DNA of 64,000 nt. It comes from Gemmatimonadota bacterium (GTDB lineage Bacteria > Gemmatimonadota > Gemmatimonadetes > Longimicrobiales > Gaopeijiaceae). The stretch spans positions 303,467-367,466 of the forward strand of contig JAUIEJ010000007.1 of assembly GCA_030428885.1 (NCBI GenBank), in the 5' to 3' direction. The notes beneath the pieces are model-generated. The model made no database searches. It worked only from the letters and a program-made list of their open reading frames with translations, and had not been told where the DNA came from. Within the stretch, counting starts at the first letter, position 1. The number at the start of each line of letters is the position of its first letter. A program made the position numbers and the translations under genes. Positions 18,253 to 27,397 of this stretch are shown one piece after another.

Positions 18253-20637
18253 TCAGAAGACGGTACGCCGCACGGTGGGCCGGACCAGGAACAGTCCCTC
18301 CGAACCGCTCGTGACGATGACCACCCCGTTGTCGAAGAAGGGATAGTTGCTCCACGAGCCGCCGAAGCCCGGGCCGTTGTCGCCGTAGGGCACGGTGTCG
18401 AAGTACGCCACTTCCGTGGGGGCCTCGGGCTGGGAGATGTCCAGGATCCGCAGTCCCGACTGGTAGTTGGACTGGTACATCAGGTTGCCCACGATGTACA
18501 GGTTGTGGTCGGAGGACTCCTGGGTGCCCATGTGCTCGGCCACGAGCTGGGGGTCGTCCAGATCCGAAATGTCCCACATCATGGTCCGGGTCCGCTCCAC
18601 GCCCTGGATCTCGTCGAGCTCGTCGTTGAGATAGAAGTAGCGATGGTCGTCGCTGAGCCATCCCTGGTGGGAGTAGCCCACGCTGGGGTACGCGGCCCGG
18701 GACACGGCCACGGGGCTCGCCTTGTCGGTCACGTCGGCGATGGAGAGAGCCGTCTCGTTGGCGCCCAGGCAGATCTCGGCGTCGGCGTAGTCGGCGTCGG
18801 GGCCGTGATAGTTGACGCACTGGGCGTCGTGGGAGTACCCCGTGCTGGCCCGCCCCGTCTGGGGATCGGCGAAGCACCCGGCGAACGTCGGGTTCTTCGG
18901 GTCCCGGACGTCGATCATGTGCAGACCGCCCCCGCAGGTTTCCCCACCGGAGCTGGCACCCACGGCGTACGCGAAGCCCGACTTCTCGTTGACCACGATG
19001 TTGTGGGCCGAGGCGATGTTGTCGTAGAGGGCGTCCTCGTCGAACACCACGGGCTCACCGCCGGCGAAGTCCCGCAGGCGCGTCAGGTCGAACACCTGCA
19101 TGCCGTGCTGGCCCGCGCCGTCGGACACGATGAAGGCGTGGTTCATGTACGTCTTCATGTCCCGCCAGGAGCTGCCGTTGGCGCCCTCGGTCATGGGCAG
19201 GGTGCCCACCACGAAGGGGTTCTCCACGTCGGTGATGTCCACGAACGACGCCCGGTCGGTCATGCCCACCAGGGCGTAGATGCGCCCGGTCTCGGGATCC
19301 TCCCACCCCCAGTTGTCGTTGGTGCGAATGCCCCGGGCCATGTCGCCCGAGAGCTCGCTCACGGGCACGAACGACACCAGGTCGACCTCGCTGCACTCCC
19401 ACTCTCCGGCCTCACCGTCGGAGCAGCCGACCTCGCCGCCCTTCACCGGATCGAAGCCCTCGGGCGGGCTCTGTACCGCCGCCGCGGCCATCCAGGAGTC
19501 CCCGGAGCCGTCGAACATCACCACGGTTCCGGAACCGAAGTCGGCTCCCGGAGCCGCCACCGCGGCGAAGCCGTCGCCGGCGGCCAGAGCGCCACCGGCC
19601 TGGACCCGGCCCTGGAAGGCGTCGGCCGAGATGCGGTCCACGCCCGCGATGTCACCCCCGTCGATGCGGAAGGCGTAGACTCCACCCTGGCCGCCCCGGG
19701 CCCGGGGCGCACCGACCCAGAGGTCGCCGCCCACCATGGCCATGGCGCTTCCGAATCCGGCGCGAGGCGAGGGGTCGAAGGCCGACAGGGTCATGGCCCG
19801 GTCCCACTCCTCACCCATGTGGTGGAATCCGTAGACCACGCCGGCCCCGGCGTTGGCGCCCACGGCCCCGACGCCCACCATGGGCCCGTTGATGAAGAGG
19901 CTCGAGCCGAAGCGGTCGTTGCGCTGCACGCCCTCGTTGGGCAGCTCGCCCGCGAAGGTGAACGCGCCGCCCTGGGCCTCGTAGGCGAAGACGGCGCCCG
20001 TGCGGTTGTTCCGGGACGGCGCACCCACGAGGAGCGTCTCGCCGTCGAAGGCCAGCGCCGCGCCGAACAGGTCACCGGCGGCCAGGTTGTCGGCCGGCAC
20101 CATGCCGGCGGCGGTCCACCCGGTGGCCGAGGCCTGGAAGACGTAGGCCGCGCCGGCCTCGTCGCCCGAGGCGGGGGCGCCCACGACGGCCACGTCCCCG
20201 GCCATGGCCAGGGTCATGCCGAAGCCCGCGCCGTCGGTGGCCGCGGCAGGCGCCGGAAGCATGCCGGCCTCGGACCATCCGTCGGCGGACCGGGTGAAGG
20301 CGTAGACGCCGGCGGGGCCGCCCACCAGCAGGTGATCGCCGTCGCTGGCCAGGCTCGAACCGAAGCCGTCGCCCGACTCGCCGTCGGAGGCCTGAAGCGT
20401 CTGGGCCTCGGCCCAGGCGCCGTCGGCTCCGCGCCGGTACACGTACACCATCCCCGGTCGCATCACGTTCGCCGGCTCCCCGACGATCACCTCGGAACCG
20501 TTGACCACCACGACGGCGCCGAAGCCCCGTTGTGCGTCCGCCCCGTCCACCCGCAGGTAGGACTGGGCCGACGCCGCGGCGGCGCCGAGGCCCAGGAGGG
20601 CCGTCCCGAGGAGGATCGAACTCCCGAACTTCTTCAT
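18253..20637 (-). CDS. Choice-of-anchor B family surface protein (FG-GAP plus LVIVD repeats)
   Basis: 794 residues from the ATG at 20637, with GGAGGA 7 nt upstream. The signal peptide MKKFGSSILLGTALLGLGAA ends near SAQSYLR. Residues about 25-390 are a propeller of FG-GAP-like blades (GDGFGSSLASDGDHLLVGGP, FGMTLAMAGDVAVVGAP, FGAALAFDGETLLVGAP). About 400-790 carry LVIVD-type blades (ASFVDITDVENPFVVGTLP, MQVFDLTRLRDF, SIADVTDKASPVAVS, LRILDISQPEAPTEVAYFDT), as in choice-of-anchor B proteins. Three short cysteine-containing segments (GCSDGEAGEWEC, SGGETCGGG, GCFADP) may form disulfides. Probably surface-attached and calcium-stabilised; no enzyme motif. It forms its own transcription unit between two hairpins. 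Confidence 0.85.
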   Translation of the reverse strand: MKKFGSSILLGTALLGLGAAAASAQSYLRVDGADAQRGFGAVVVVNGSEVIVGEPANVMRPGMVYVYRRGADGAWAEAQTLQASDGESGDGFGSSLASDGDHLLVGGPAGVYAFTRSADGWSEAGMLPAPAAATDGAGFGMTLAMAGDVAVVGAPASGDEAGAAYVFQASATGWTAAGMVPADNLAAGDLFGAALAFDGETLLVGAPSRNNRTGAVFAYEAQGGAFTFAGELPNEGVQRNDRFGSSLFINGPMVGVGAVGANAGAGVVYGFHHMGEEWDRAMTLSAFDPSPRAGFGSAMAMVGGDLWVGAPRARGGQGGVYAFRIDGGDIAGVDRISADAFQGRVQAGGALAAGDGFAAVAAPGADFGSGTVVMFDGSGDSWMAAAAVQSPPEGFDPVKGGEVGCSDGEAGEWECSEVDLVSFVPVSELSGDMARGIRTNDNWGWEDPETGRIYALVGMTDRASFVDITDVENPFVVGTLPMTEGANGSSWRDMKTYMNHAFIVSDGAGQHGMQVFDLTRLRDFAGGEPVVFDEDALYDNIASAHNIVVNEKSGFAYAVGASSGGETCGGGLHMIDVRDPKNPTFAGCFADPQTGRASTGYSHDAQCVNYHGPDADYADAEICLGANETALSIADVTDKASPVAVSRAAYPSVGYSHQGWLSDDHRYFYLNDELDEIQGVERTRTMMWDISDLDDPQLVAEHMGTQESSDHNLYIVGNLMYQSNYQSGLRILDISQPEAPTEVAYFDTVPYGDNGPGFGGSWSNYPFFDNGVVIVTSGSEGLFLVRPTVRRTVF

Positions 20638-20669
20638 CCGTGTTCCTCCAGCAATTCGCTTGGTTCCCG

Positions 20670-20685
20670 GGCGTGGGTCCACGCC
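20670..20685 (-). other. Small leader hairpin
   Basis: GGCGTG and CACGCC pair around GGTC, 33 bp upstream of the LVIVD surface-protein start. It lies between the most AT-rich stretch of this gap (around 20687-20708, a plausible promoter site on the minus strand) and the start codon. Confidence 0.3.
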
Positions 20686-20752
20686 GGATTTCAGACTGAA
20701 TACTCTAGTGGCGTTCGGGGGGTCCCGGTAGGATTTCGGCCCCGACACGGGC

Positions 20753-20974
20753 TCAGAGCGGATCGAGCCCCGCATCCCGAAGCACGCCCCGGGCCTGCTC
20801 CACGTCGTCGGGAGCCACCAGGACCCGGGCGGTGTTGGCCAGGGTCACGTGTCCGCCGTGGTCGTCCACGAGGACGGAATGGGGGATGCCCGCATCGGCG
20901 AGATAGCCTCCTGCGAACTCGGCCTCGTGGCGCCAGGTGAAGCGGGCGACGACGACGGGTGCGCCTTCCGACAT
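20753..20974 (-). CDS. DUF2007-like small protein
   Basis: 73 residues from the ATG at 20974. The sequence VVVARFTWRHEAEFAGGYLADAGIPHSVLVDD, ending in RVLVAPDDVEQARGVL, matches the pattern of DUF2007 (a ferredoxin-like fold related to PII signalling proteins, here about the usual 70 residues). No cysteines and no signal peptide, so cytosolic. The partner is unknown. It lies 115 bp upstream of the LVIVD gene on the same strand and is divergent from the gene at 21116. Confidence 0.7.
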   Translation of the reverse strand: MSEGAPVVVARFTWRHEAEFAGGYLADAGIPHSVLVDDHGGHVTLANTARVLVAPDDVEQARGVLRDAGLDPL

Positions 20975-21115
20975 GGGGCCTCCGGGTGGGGGGACGTGGC
21001 GGACCGGAACCGATCCTTCCGTTCGTGGTGTACCCGAGACCGAGGCGGGGGCTCCCCGTTGGGGCGCCCGACCGCCCACGCACGCCGCCCCGCAGTCCCC
21101 CGTGGAGATCCCGCC

Positions 21116-21961
21116 ATGCGCAGACGCACCGCCCTCGCCCTCCTGGCTCCCCTGGCGACCCTGACCCTGCTCGGGGCCGAACCCGCCATTCCCGGCGTGG
21201 TGTTCCAGATCACCACGACCCATCACACCGCGTCTCCGCCCCGCACCGAGGTGGGCACGATGGAGGTGGAGGGACCGAATCTCGTCATGGCGGTCCAGAG
21301 CGGCAGCGGGGAGGGTCGCATGATCTACCGGGGTGCCGAGCGGGAAATGATCCTCGAGGACCACGAGAACGGCACCTTCACCCGCATCGACGAGGAGACC
21401 ATCCAGCGGGTCGCGGGCCAGATGAACGAGGCCATGGCCGAGATGGAGCGGATGCTGGAGAACCTCCCGCCGGATCAGGCCGCCATGGTCCGCCGCATGC
21501 GGGAACAGGGCATGCCCGGAATGCCCGGGATGGACGCCATGACGCGCCCCGAGCGGGAGACCCGGCCCACGGGCCGTTCCGAGACCCGGAACGGGTATTC
21601 GGTGGACGAGTGGGAGGTGCTGGAAGACGGCGTGGTGGTGCAGCGCCTGTTGGTGGCGCCCTGGGACGACGTCGACGGGGGCGCCGAAGCCCGGGAGGCC
21701 ATGACGGGCATGGTGGAGTTCTTCGAGTCGTTCCTGGAGGCCATGCCCCAGATGCCCGGGGGCCCCATGATCCAGAACCCCTTCCGGAACATGGACGTCA
21801 CGGGAGGGATCCCGGTCTGGACCGGCGAGATCGGGCCCGACGGCTCGGTGGAGCGCGAGTCCGAGCTCACGTCGTCGGAACAGCGTGCGATCCCCGCGAG
21901 CAACTTCGAGCCCGACCCCTCCCTCACCGAGCGTCCCCTGCCCGACATGGGCGGTCGCTGA
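21116..21961 (+). CDS. Secreted protein, DUF4412-like
   Basis: 281 residues. Signal peptide MRRRTALALLAPLATLTLLGAEPA. The mature part begins with a beta-rich domain (GVVFQITTTHH, MEVEGPNLVMAVQ, GRMIYRGAEREMILED), the pattern of DUF4412-type periplasmic proteins that read as lipid-binding beta sheets. A Met- and Glu-rich helical segment follows (AMAEMERMLENLPPDQAAMVRRM, MPGMPGMDAM), then a second beta part (NGYSVDEWEVLEDG). The methionine-rich stretch could bind soft metals, but this is speculative. The stop overlaps the ATG of the next gene (TGATG), so the two are coupled. Confidence 0.65.
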   Translation: MRRRTALALLAPLATLTLLGAEPAIPGVVFQITTTHHTASPPRTEVGTMEVEGPNLVMAVQSGSGEGRMIYRGAEREMILEDHENGTFTRIDEETIQRVAGQMNEAMAEMERMLENLPPDQAAMVRRMREQGMPGMPGMDAMTRPERETRPTGRSETRNGYSVDEWEVLEDGVVVQRLLVAPWDDVDGGAEAREAMTGMVEFFESFLEAMPQMPGGPMIQNPFRNMDVTGGIPVWTGEIGPDGSVERESELTSSEQRAIPASNFEPDPSLTERPLPDMGGR

Positions 21962-22623
21962 TGCCCGGCCGGAGCCTCCGGGGAGGCCTGCGGGTCGTCG
22001 CGCTCCTGACCGGCGCGGCCGCCGTCGTCCTGCCCCGGGGGCTCCGAGCCCAGGTGGGGATCGTCCAACCGTATCTGGACCCCGAGCGCCCCCTCTACTT
22101 CTATCCGGCGCCCGGGCCGGGAGACCACCCGTCGGTGGTGACGCCCACCGACAGCGTCACGTTCGCGGCCGGGGACCACTACGTGGGCATCGCCAGCGCC
22201 CCCCCCTGGTTCGCACCCGAGGGGGTCAAGCTCGACTACGACCTTCTGTGGCTGAAGGCCGAGACCCTGACCCGGAATTTCATCGAGGTCGAGGTGAACT
22301 CCCTGGAGCCCCGACCCCGATTCACGCCGCGCACGGCCTGGATCGCCCGGGAGGCCGTGCGGTTCCGCCCCTGGGCCGAGCTCCTCCTGGATGTCCACAG
22401 CGTCGAGATCCTGGACCCCGTCGCCCACCCCCTGCGGACCCAGCCTTCCCCCGAGGCGCCGCCGGAAGGGGACGCCGCCGGAATGCCCCTGCGTCCCCTG
22501 GCCATCCAGGGCGAGTGGATGCAGGTGGAGGAGGCCGAGGGGCGGGAATCGGGGCTGCTCCGGGGGTGGATTCGCTGGTGGCAGGACGGACGTCTTCTGG
22601 TCTCGTTCTCCTTCCTGAGCTGA
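21961..22623 (+). CDS. Hypothetical secreted protein
   Basis: 220 residues, starting within the stop codon of the preceding gene. The signal peptide RVVALLTGAAAVVLPRGLRA is followed by QVGIVQPYLDPERPLYFYPAPG. The mature protein has no cysteine and no motif I recognise; Trp- and Arg-rich patches near the end (GLLRGWIRWWQDGRLLVSFS) suggest a compact beta structure. Translational coupling with the DUF4412-like protein suggests joint work in the periplasm. No function can be assigned. Confidence 0.6.
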   Translation: MPGRSLRGGLRVVALLTGAAAVVLPRGLRAQVGIVQPYLDPERPLYFYPAPGPGDHPSVVTPTDSVTFAAGDHYVGIASAPPWFAPEGVKLDYDLLWLKAETLTRNFIEVEVNSLEPRPRFTPRTAWIAREAVRFRPWAELLLDVHSVEILDPVAHPLRTQPSPEAPPEGDAAGMPLRPLAIQGEWMQVEEAEGRESGLLRGWIRWWQDGRLLVSFSFLS

Positions 22624-22663
22624 GGTCCGCTGCAACCCTTTCACTCGATCCTTCGTCCCAGTA

Positions 22664-22681
22664 GTGTAAGGTAGCTTTCAC
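22664..22681. promoter_or_regulatory. Inverted repeat, probable PadR operator
   Basis: GTGTAAG (22664-22670) and CTTTCAC (22675-22681) are complements at 6 of 7 positions around GTAG. This dyad sits 22 bp before the padR start, upstream of its GGAGG ribosome-binding site and in the place where a promoter -10 would be (TAGTGT, 22662-22667). PadR-family repressors usually bind such dyads and repress themselves and the adjacent transporter. Confidence 0.5.
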
Positions 22682-22702
22682 ATCCAACACACGGAGGACC
22701 CC

Positions 22703-22999
22703 GTGTCGCCTCGCCGCCCCGGGACCACGACCCTCACCCTGCTGGCAGCCATCCGCGACGGCGACGCCTACGGACTCGACCTGGTGGAACGCACGGGACT
22801 GTCCAGCGGGACCGTGTACCCGGTGCTGGGGCGCCTCCGCCGACGGGGGTGGATCGAGGGCATCTGGGAGGATCAGGCGGTGGCCGACCGGGAGGGTCGC
22901 CCCCGCCGGAAGTACTACCGCCTGACGCCCACGGGGGCCCGGGTCCTGGACGAGGAACTGGGACGGATCGTGGGTCTGACCCGGGAGGCCCGGGCATGA
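22703..22999 (+). CDS. PadR-family transcriptional regulator
   Basis: 98 residues from a GTG at 22703 with GGAGG upstream. A short winged-helix PadR protein: TLTLLAAIRDGDAYGLDLVERTGLSSGTVYPVLGRLRRRGWIEG is the helix-turn-helix, and RRKYYRLTPTGARVLDEEL the wing, with little C-terminal domain. It lacks a signal-binding extension, like the mini-PadR proteins that accompany duplicated permeases in Acidobacteria and Gemmatimonadota. Its stop overlaps the permease start (ATGA). It probably represses this two-gene unit through the dyad at 22664-22681. Confidence 0.88.
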   Translation: MSPRRPGTTTLTLLAAIRDGDAYGLDLVERTGLSSGTVYPVLGRLRRRGWIEGIWEDQAVADREGRPRRKYYRLTPTGARVLDEELGRIVGLTREARA

Positions 23000-25616
23000 G
23001 CGCGCCCCGCCGGGACCCCATGTGGCTGCGCCTGCTGGCTCGCCTGGTGCCCACGCCCGACCGGGACGACTGGCTGGAGGAGTGGCGGGGCGAGCTGGCC
23101 GCCCTCCACCGCGACCAGGGAGGCCTCGGCCGGCGCCTGGCGTTCGCCCTGGGGGCCCTGCCCCACGCCCTCAGCCTCCGGGGCGGAGGCTCGGGCGGCG
23201 CGGGGCTGTCCGACCTGCGCTACGCGGCCCGCACGCTGGTGCGCCGGCCCCGCTTCACCCTGGTGGCCGCCGTGACCCTCGCCCTGGGGATCGCCGTGAA
23301 CGGGGCCCTCGTCTCGCTGGTCCACGGTCTGCTGCTGCGGCCCCCGGTGGGGGTGGAGGCCCCCGACGGGCTGGTCCAACTCGCCCGCTCCTACGACGAC
23401 GCGCCCCGGTGGGACAACTTCTCCTGGCCGGCCCTGGAGGCCCTCCGGGACGCCGACCACCTCTTCGCCGGCGTGGCCGGCTCCACGGGGCGTTCGTTCG
23501 TACTGGGCGAGGGCGTGGCGGCCGAGCTGGTGCCCGGCGCCTACGTCACGGGGGACTGGTTCGACGTGTTGGGAGTGCGGCCCGCCATCGGGCGTCTGGT
23601 CCAGCCCGCCGACGACCGTCCCGACGCGCCGCCCGTCGTGGTGGTGTCCCATGGACTGTGGACCCGGCTCCTGGGCCGCGACGCCGGCGCCGTGGGCTCG
23701 ACCCTCCACGTGGGCGGCCGACCCCACCTCGTGGTGGGTGTGGCCCCCCCGGGCTTCGCCGGAGTGGACAAGCTCGGCCCCGCCCCCGAGATCTTCGTGC
23801 CCACGGCCACCATGCCCCCGCTGGGCATTCCGGGCTACAGCATCCGGACTGCCTGGGGCTTCAGCTGGATCGACGTGGTGGCCCGGCTCCAGCCCGATCG
23901 CACCGCCGCCTCGGCCCGGGCGGGGCTGGACGGGGTGTCCATGGCCATGCGGGAAGCCGACGACGACGACTCCGAGCTGCGGGTGCTCCTGGCCGAGGGC
24001 GTGGGCCTCACCCCGGGGGAACGCGACGAGGCCGTGCGTCTGGGATGGCTCATGGCGGTGGTCTCGGGCCTGGTCCTGATCCTCACCTGCGCCAACGTGG
24101 CGGGGCTGTTCCTCGCACGGGCGGTGGACCGGCGGTCGGAGTTCGCGGTGCGGCGTACCCTGGGCGCCGGGGGCGGACGCATCGTGCGTCAGCTCCTCAC
24201 CGAGAGCGCCCTCCTGGCGGGCCTGGCCACGGTGCTGGCCGCGCCTCTCCTGGTGCTGGCGAGTGAGCATCTGGGGCAGATCGTACCGTCGTCGGTGGCC
24301 ATCTCCTTCGCCCCGGACCGGGCCGTGTGGTTCGCCCTGATGGGCCTGGGCCTCGGCACCGGCCTGCTCTTCGGCGGGGTACCGGCGGTGCTGGTGGCCC
24401 GCCGGGCGCCCGCTCGGGGGTTGGGGTCGGCGCGAACCACGGGATCGCGGGGCACCCACCGGATCCGCAACGCCCTGGTGGTGGGGCAGCTCGCCGTGTC
24501 ACTGGGCCTCCTCGCCGGAGCCGGACTCCTGGTCCGGAGCGTGGGAGCGGCCCTGGACGCCCGCCCCGGCCTGGATCCCACGGGCGTGTTGGCCGCGTCC
24601 CTCGACCTGGAACTCACGGGGCGGTACGACGCCCCCGAGGCCCGGGCCGCCTTCCTGGACCGGGTGGTGGCCGCCGCCGAGGGCAGGGCCGAGATCGCCG
24701 GCGCCTCGGTGTCGTCGTCGGCTCCCTTCGTCGGCCCGTTCACCCGCATGAGTCGCGCCCCTCTGGACGCCGGGCCCGACGTCTGGGTCGAGGCCGAGGC
24801 GATCTTCGCCGACGCCGGGTGGTTCGAACAGCTCGGGATCACCGTGGTGGAGGGCCGGGGCTTCGACCCGGCGGGAGAAGCCGAACCCGTGGCCCTGGTG
24901 AATCAGCGACTCGCCCGGCGCTTCTGGCCCGACGGCAGCGCCGTGGGGCGCCATCTGGAAGGAGAGGTGCCGGTCCGGGTGGTGGGGGTGGTGGCCGACG
25001 CCCGCAACCGCTCGCTGCGGAGCGAGGCGGGGCCCGCCGTCTTCGAGCCCCTGGCCCGGTCCACGGAAGGCCGGTACGTGGTCCAGGTCCGGGGCCGCCC
25101 CGGCGTCGACGACGCGACCCTCGCCGCGGCGCTGCGGGGGGCGGTGGCCGACGTCGATCCCGGACTCCCGGTGCCCCGGGTGCTCTCGCTCCAGGACCGC
25201 ATGGCGGCGACCCTGGGGGAAACCCGCACCCTGGGCACGCTGGTGCGGTCTTCGCCGGGCTCGCCCTGATGCTGGGGGCCCTGGGCCTCTACGCGTCGGT
25301 GGCCTACGCCGTGGCCCGACGCACCCGCGACCTCGCCGTGCGCCTGGCCGTGGGAGCCCGCCCCGGGACCGTGTTCGGCGACGTGGTGCTCCGGGGCCTG
25401 CTCCTGTCGGGGGTGGGGGTGGGCCTGGGACTGCTCCTCGCCGCGGCGCTGGGGCGGGCGCTCCAGGGCACCCTCTACGGTGTGGGAGCCTTCGACGTGC
25501 CGACGCTGGCGGTCGTGGCCACGATCCAGGTGGGCGTGGCCCTGGCCGCCACGGCCATCCCCGCCCGCCGGGCCACCCGGGTGGACCCGGCCCGGGCGCT
25601 GCGGGAGGAGATCTGA
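22996..25616 (+). pseudogene. ADOP/MacB-type ABC permease, apparent frameshift
   Basis: The gene reads from the ATG at 22996 in one frame to a stop at 25267-25269. The rest of the same protein continues in another frame to the stop at 25614-25616. The N-terminal ~75 residues contain the WLEEWRGEL helix of ADOP proteins; then come two MacB/FtsX halves: RYAARTLVRRPRFTLVAAVTLALGI, the core ending MAVVSGLVLILTCANVAGLFLAR, HRIRNALVVGQLAVSLGLLAGAG, and after the break FAGLALMLGALGLYASVAYAVAR. The shift lies at 25240-25248, where CTG GTG should continue as GCG GTC TTC; loss of one G there explains it. Without the last membrane domain export is unlikely. A sequencing error is equally possible. Confidence 0.85.
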
Positions 25617-25676
25617 CGTGGAGGGTCGGGACCACGTAGGTTACGGCTCCGTTCGCCCCTCCAGCCGCAGCCTCCC

Positions 25677-26495
25677 ATGCCCGCCGGATTCCTCGACGAC
25701 GTGGTCGCACTCTGCCGCGAGGCGGCGGGCGCGATCCTGGAGGTCTACGCCGGCACGCCCGTGGCCGAGGCCAAGGCCGACCGCACGCCCGTCACGGCCG
25801 CCGACCGGGCGGCCCACCGGATCCTGGTCCGGGGCCTGACCGGTCTCACCCCGGGCCTCCCGGTGGTGTCGGAAGAAGACGAGACCCCCTGGAGCGCCGC
25901 CCCGCCCGGCCCCCTCTTCTGGCTGGTGGACCCCCTGGACGGCACCAAGGAGTTTCTCAAGAAGACGGGCGACTTCACGGTCAACGTGGCGCTGGTGGAG
26001 CACGGCGTGCCGGTGCTGGGGGTGGTGCAGGCCCCGGTCACAGGCACCGTGTGGGCCGGCGCCCCCACCCTCCGGGGCGGGCGGCCCGGCGCGGTGCGCA
26101 TCGACCCCGACGGCGCCCGGCGGGACCTCTCCACTCGATCCGCCGACGCCGGGGCGATCCACGTGGCGGCCAGCCGGGACCACGGCGGGCCCATGGTGGC
26201 GGCCGTGGAGGCGGGCGACGCCCCCGACGTCGTGGTGCGGCGGGTGGGCTCGTCCCTCAAGTTCTGCCTCGTGGCCGAGGGCGAAGCCGATCTCTACCTC
26301 CGGGACGGTCCCACCATGCACTGGGACACGGCGGCAGCCCACTGCGTGCTGGAGGCCGCCGGAGGCCGGGTCACCGACCACAACGGGGCCCCCCTGCGCT
26401 ACGGAGTCCCCCCCTTTCGCAATCCCCCCTTCGTGGCGCTGGGCGATCCCGCCTTCGACTGGGCCGCCTTCACCCGACGCTTCGTTCCGGCATGA
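25677..26495 (+). CDS. cysQ: 3'(2'),5'-bisphosphate nucleotidase (CysQ)
   Basis: 272 residues, full length for this magnesium-dependent, lithium-sensitive phosphatase of the inositol-monophosphatase superfamily. It removes phosphate from PAP (and PAPS), relieving inhibition left by sulfate activation or sulfotransfer. Visible metal-site motifs: PVTAADRAAH, VSEEDE, WLVDPLDGTKEFLKKTGDF and HWDTAAAHCVLEAAGG. Cytosolic. The stop overlaps the cysD start (ATGA), tying PAP removal to PAPS synthesis in one operon. Confidence 0.93.
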   Translation: MPAGFLDDVVALCREAAGAILEVYAGTPVAEAKADRTPVTAADRAAHRILVRGLTGLTPGLPVVSEEDETPWSAAPPGPLFWLVDPLDGTKEFLKKTGDFTVNVALVEHGVPVLGVVQAPVTGTVWAGAPTLRGGRPGAVRIDPDGARRDLSTRSADAGAIHVAASRDHGGPMVAAVEAGDAPDVVVRRVGSSLKFCLVAEGEADLYLRDGPTMHWDTAAAHCVLEAAGGRVTDHNGAPLRYGVPPFRNPPFVALGDPAFDWAAFTRRFVPA

Positions 26496-27397
26496 GCGAG
26501 ATCCTTCCCGGCCACCTTCGACACCTCGAGCACGAGGCCATCCACGTGCTCCGGGAGGTGGCGGCCCAGTTCGATCGCCCCCACCTGCTCTTCTCCGGGG
26601 GCAAGGACTCCATCGTGCTCTCGTGGCTCGCGCACCGGGCCTTCCACCCGGCGCCCATTCCGTTTCCCCTGCTCCACATCGACACGGGCCACAATTTTCC
26701 CGAGACCCTGGCCTTCCGCGACGCGTGGGTCGACCGCCTCGGTGCCCGGCTGGAGGTGCGTCTCGTCCAGGACTCCATCGACGCCGGACGGGTGCAGGAG
26801 GAGACCGGACCCCGGGCCAGCCGCAACGCCCTCCAGACCGTGACCCTCCTGGACGCCCTCAAGGAACTGCGGGTGGACGCCGCCATGGGCGGGGCCCGCC
26901 GCGACGAGGAAAAGGCCCGGGCCAAGGAGCGGTTCTTCTCGCACCGTGACGTCCACGGCCAATGGGACCCCCGCAACCAGCGGCCCGAACTGTGGTCGTT
27001 GTACAACGGGCGCATGAATCCGGGCGAGCATTTCCGGGTGTTTCCCCTCTCCAACTGGACCGAACTCGACATCTGGCACTACATCGAGGCACAGGAGATT
27101 CCCTTTCCCGAGCTCTACCTGGCCCACGACCGCCTGGTGTTCGAACGAGAGGGCATCCTCCTGGCCGTGACCGAACACGTCACCCTCGACGCCGACGAGA
27201 CCCCCTCGCGCCGCACGGTGCGGTTCCGCACCATCGGCGACGCCACCTGCACCGGGGCCACCCTTTCCGACGCCGATTCCCTTCGGGCCGTCATCGACGA
27301 GACGGCGGCGGCCCGCACCACGGAGCGGGGAGGCCGGAGCGACGACCGGCGGTCGGACTCGGCCATGGAAGACCGCAAACGTCAGGGGTACTTCTGA
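26492..27397 (+). CDS. cysD: Sulfate adenylyltransferase subunit 2 (CysD)
   Basis: 301 residues. With the GTPase CysN it makes adenosine 5'-phosphosulfate from ATP and sulfate. It has the PP-loop SGGKDSIVLSWLA near residue 35, then HIDTGHNFPE, GGARRDEEKARAKERFFS, PLSNWTELDIWHYI and the C-terminal RKRQGYF, all typical of CysD. Cytosolic. It is coupled to cysQ before it (ATGA) and to cysNC after it (TGATG), so the subunits should be made in fixed ratio. Confidence 0.96.
   Translation: MSEILPGHLRHLEHEAIHVLREVAAQFDRPHLLFSGGKDSIVLSWLAHRAFHPAPIPFPLLHIDTGHNFPETLAFRDAWVDRLGARLEVRLVQDSIDAGRVQEETGPRASRNALQTVTLLDALKELRVDAAMGGARRDEEKARAKERFFSHRDVHGQWDPRNQRPELWSLYNGRMNPGEHFRVFPLSNWTELDIWHYIEAQEIPFPELYLAHDRLVFEREGILLAVTEHVTLDADETPSRRTVRFRTIGDATCTGATLSDADSLRAVIDETAAARTTERGGRSDDRRSDSAMEDRKRQGYF

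Noticed and set aside
22996..25616. Two separate permease genes
   Set aside because: The second frame has no start signal and continues the first protein exactly, so a frameshift explains it better.
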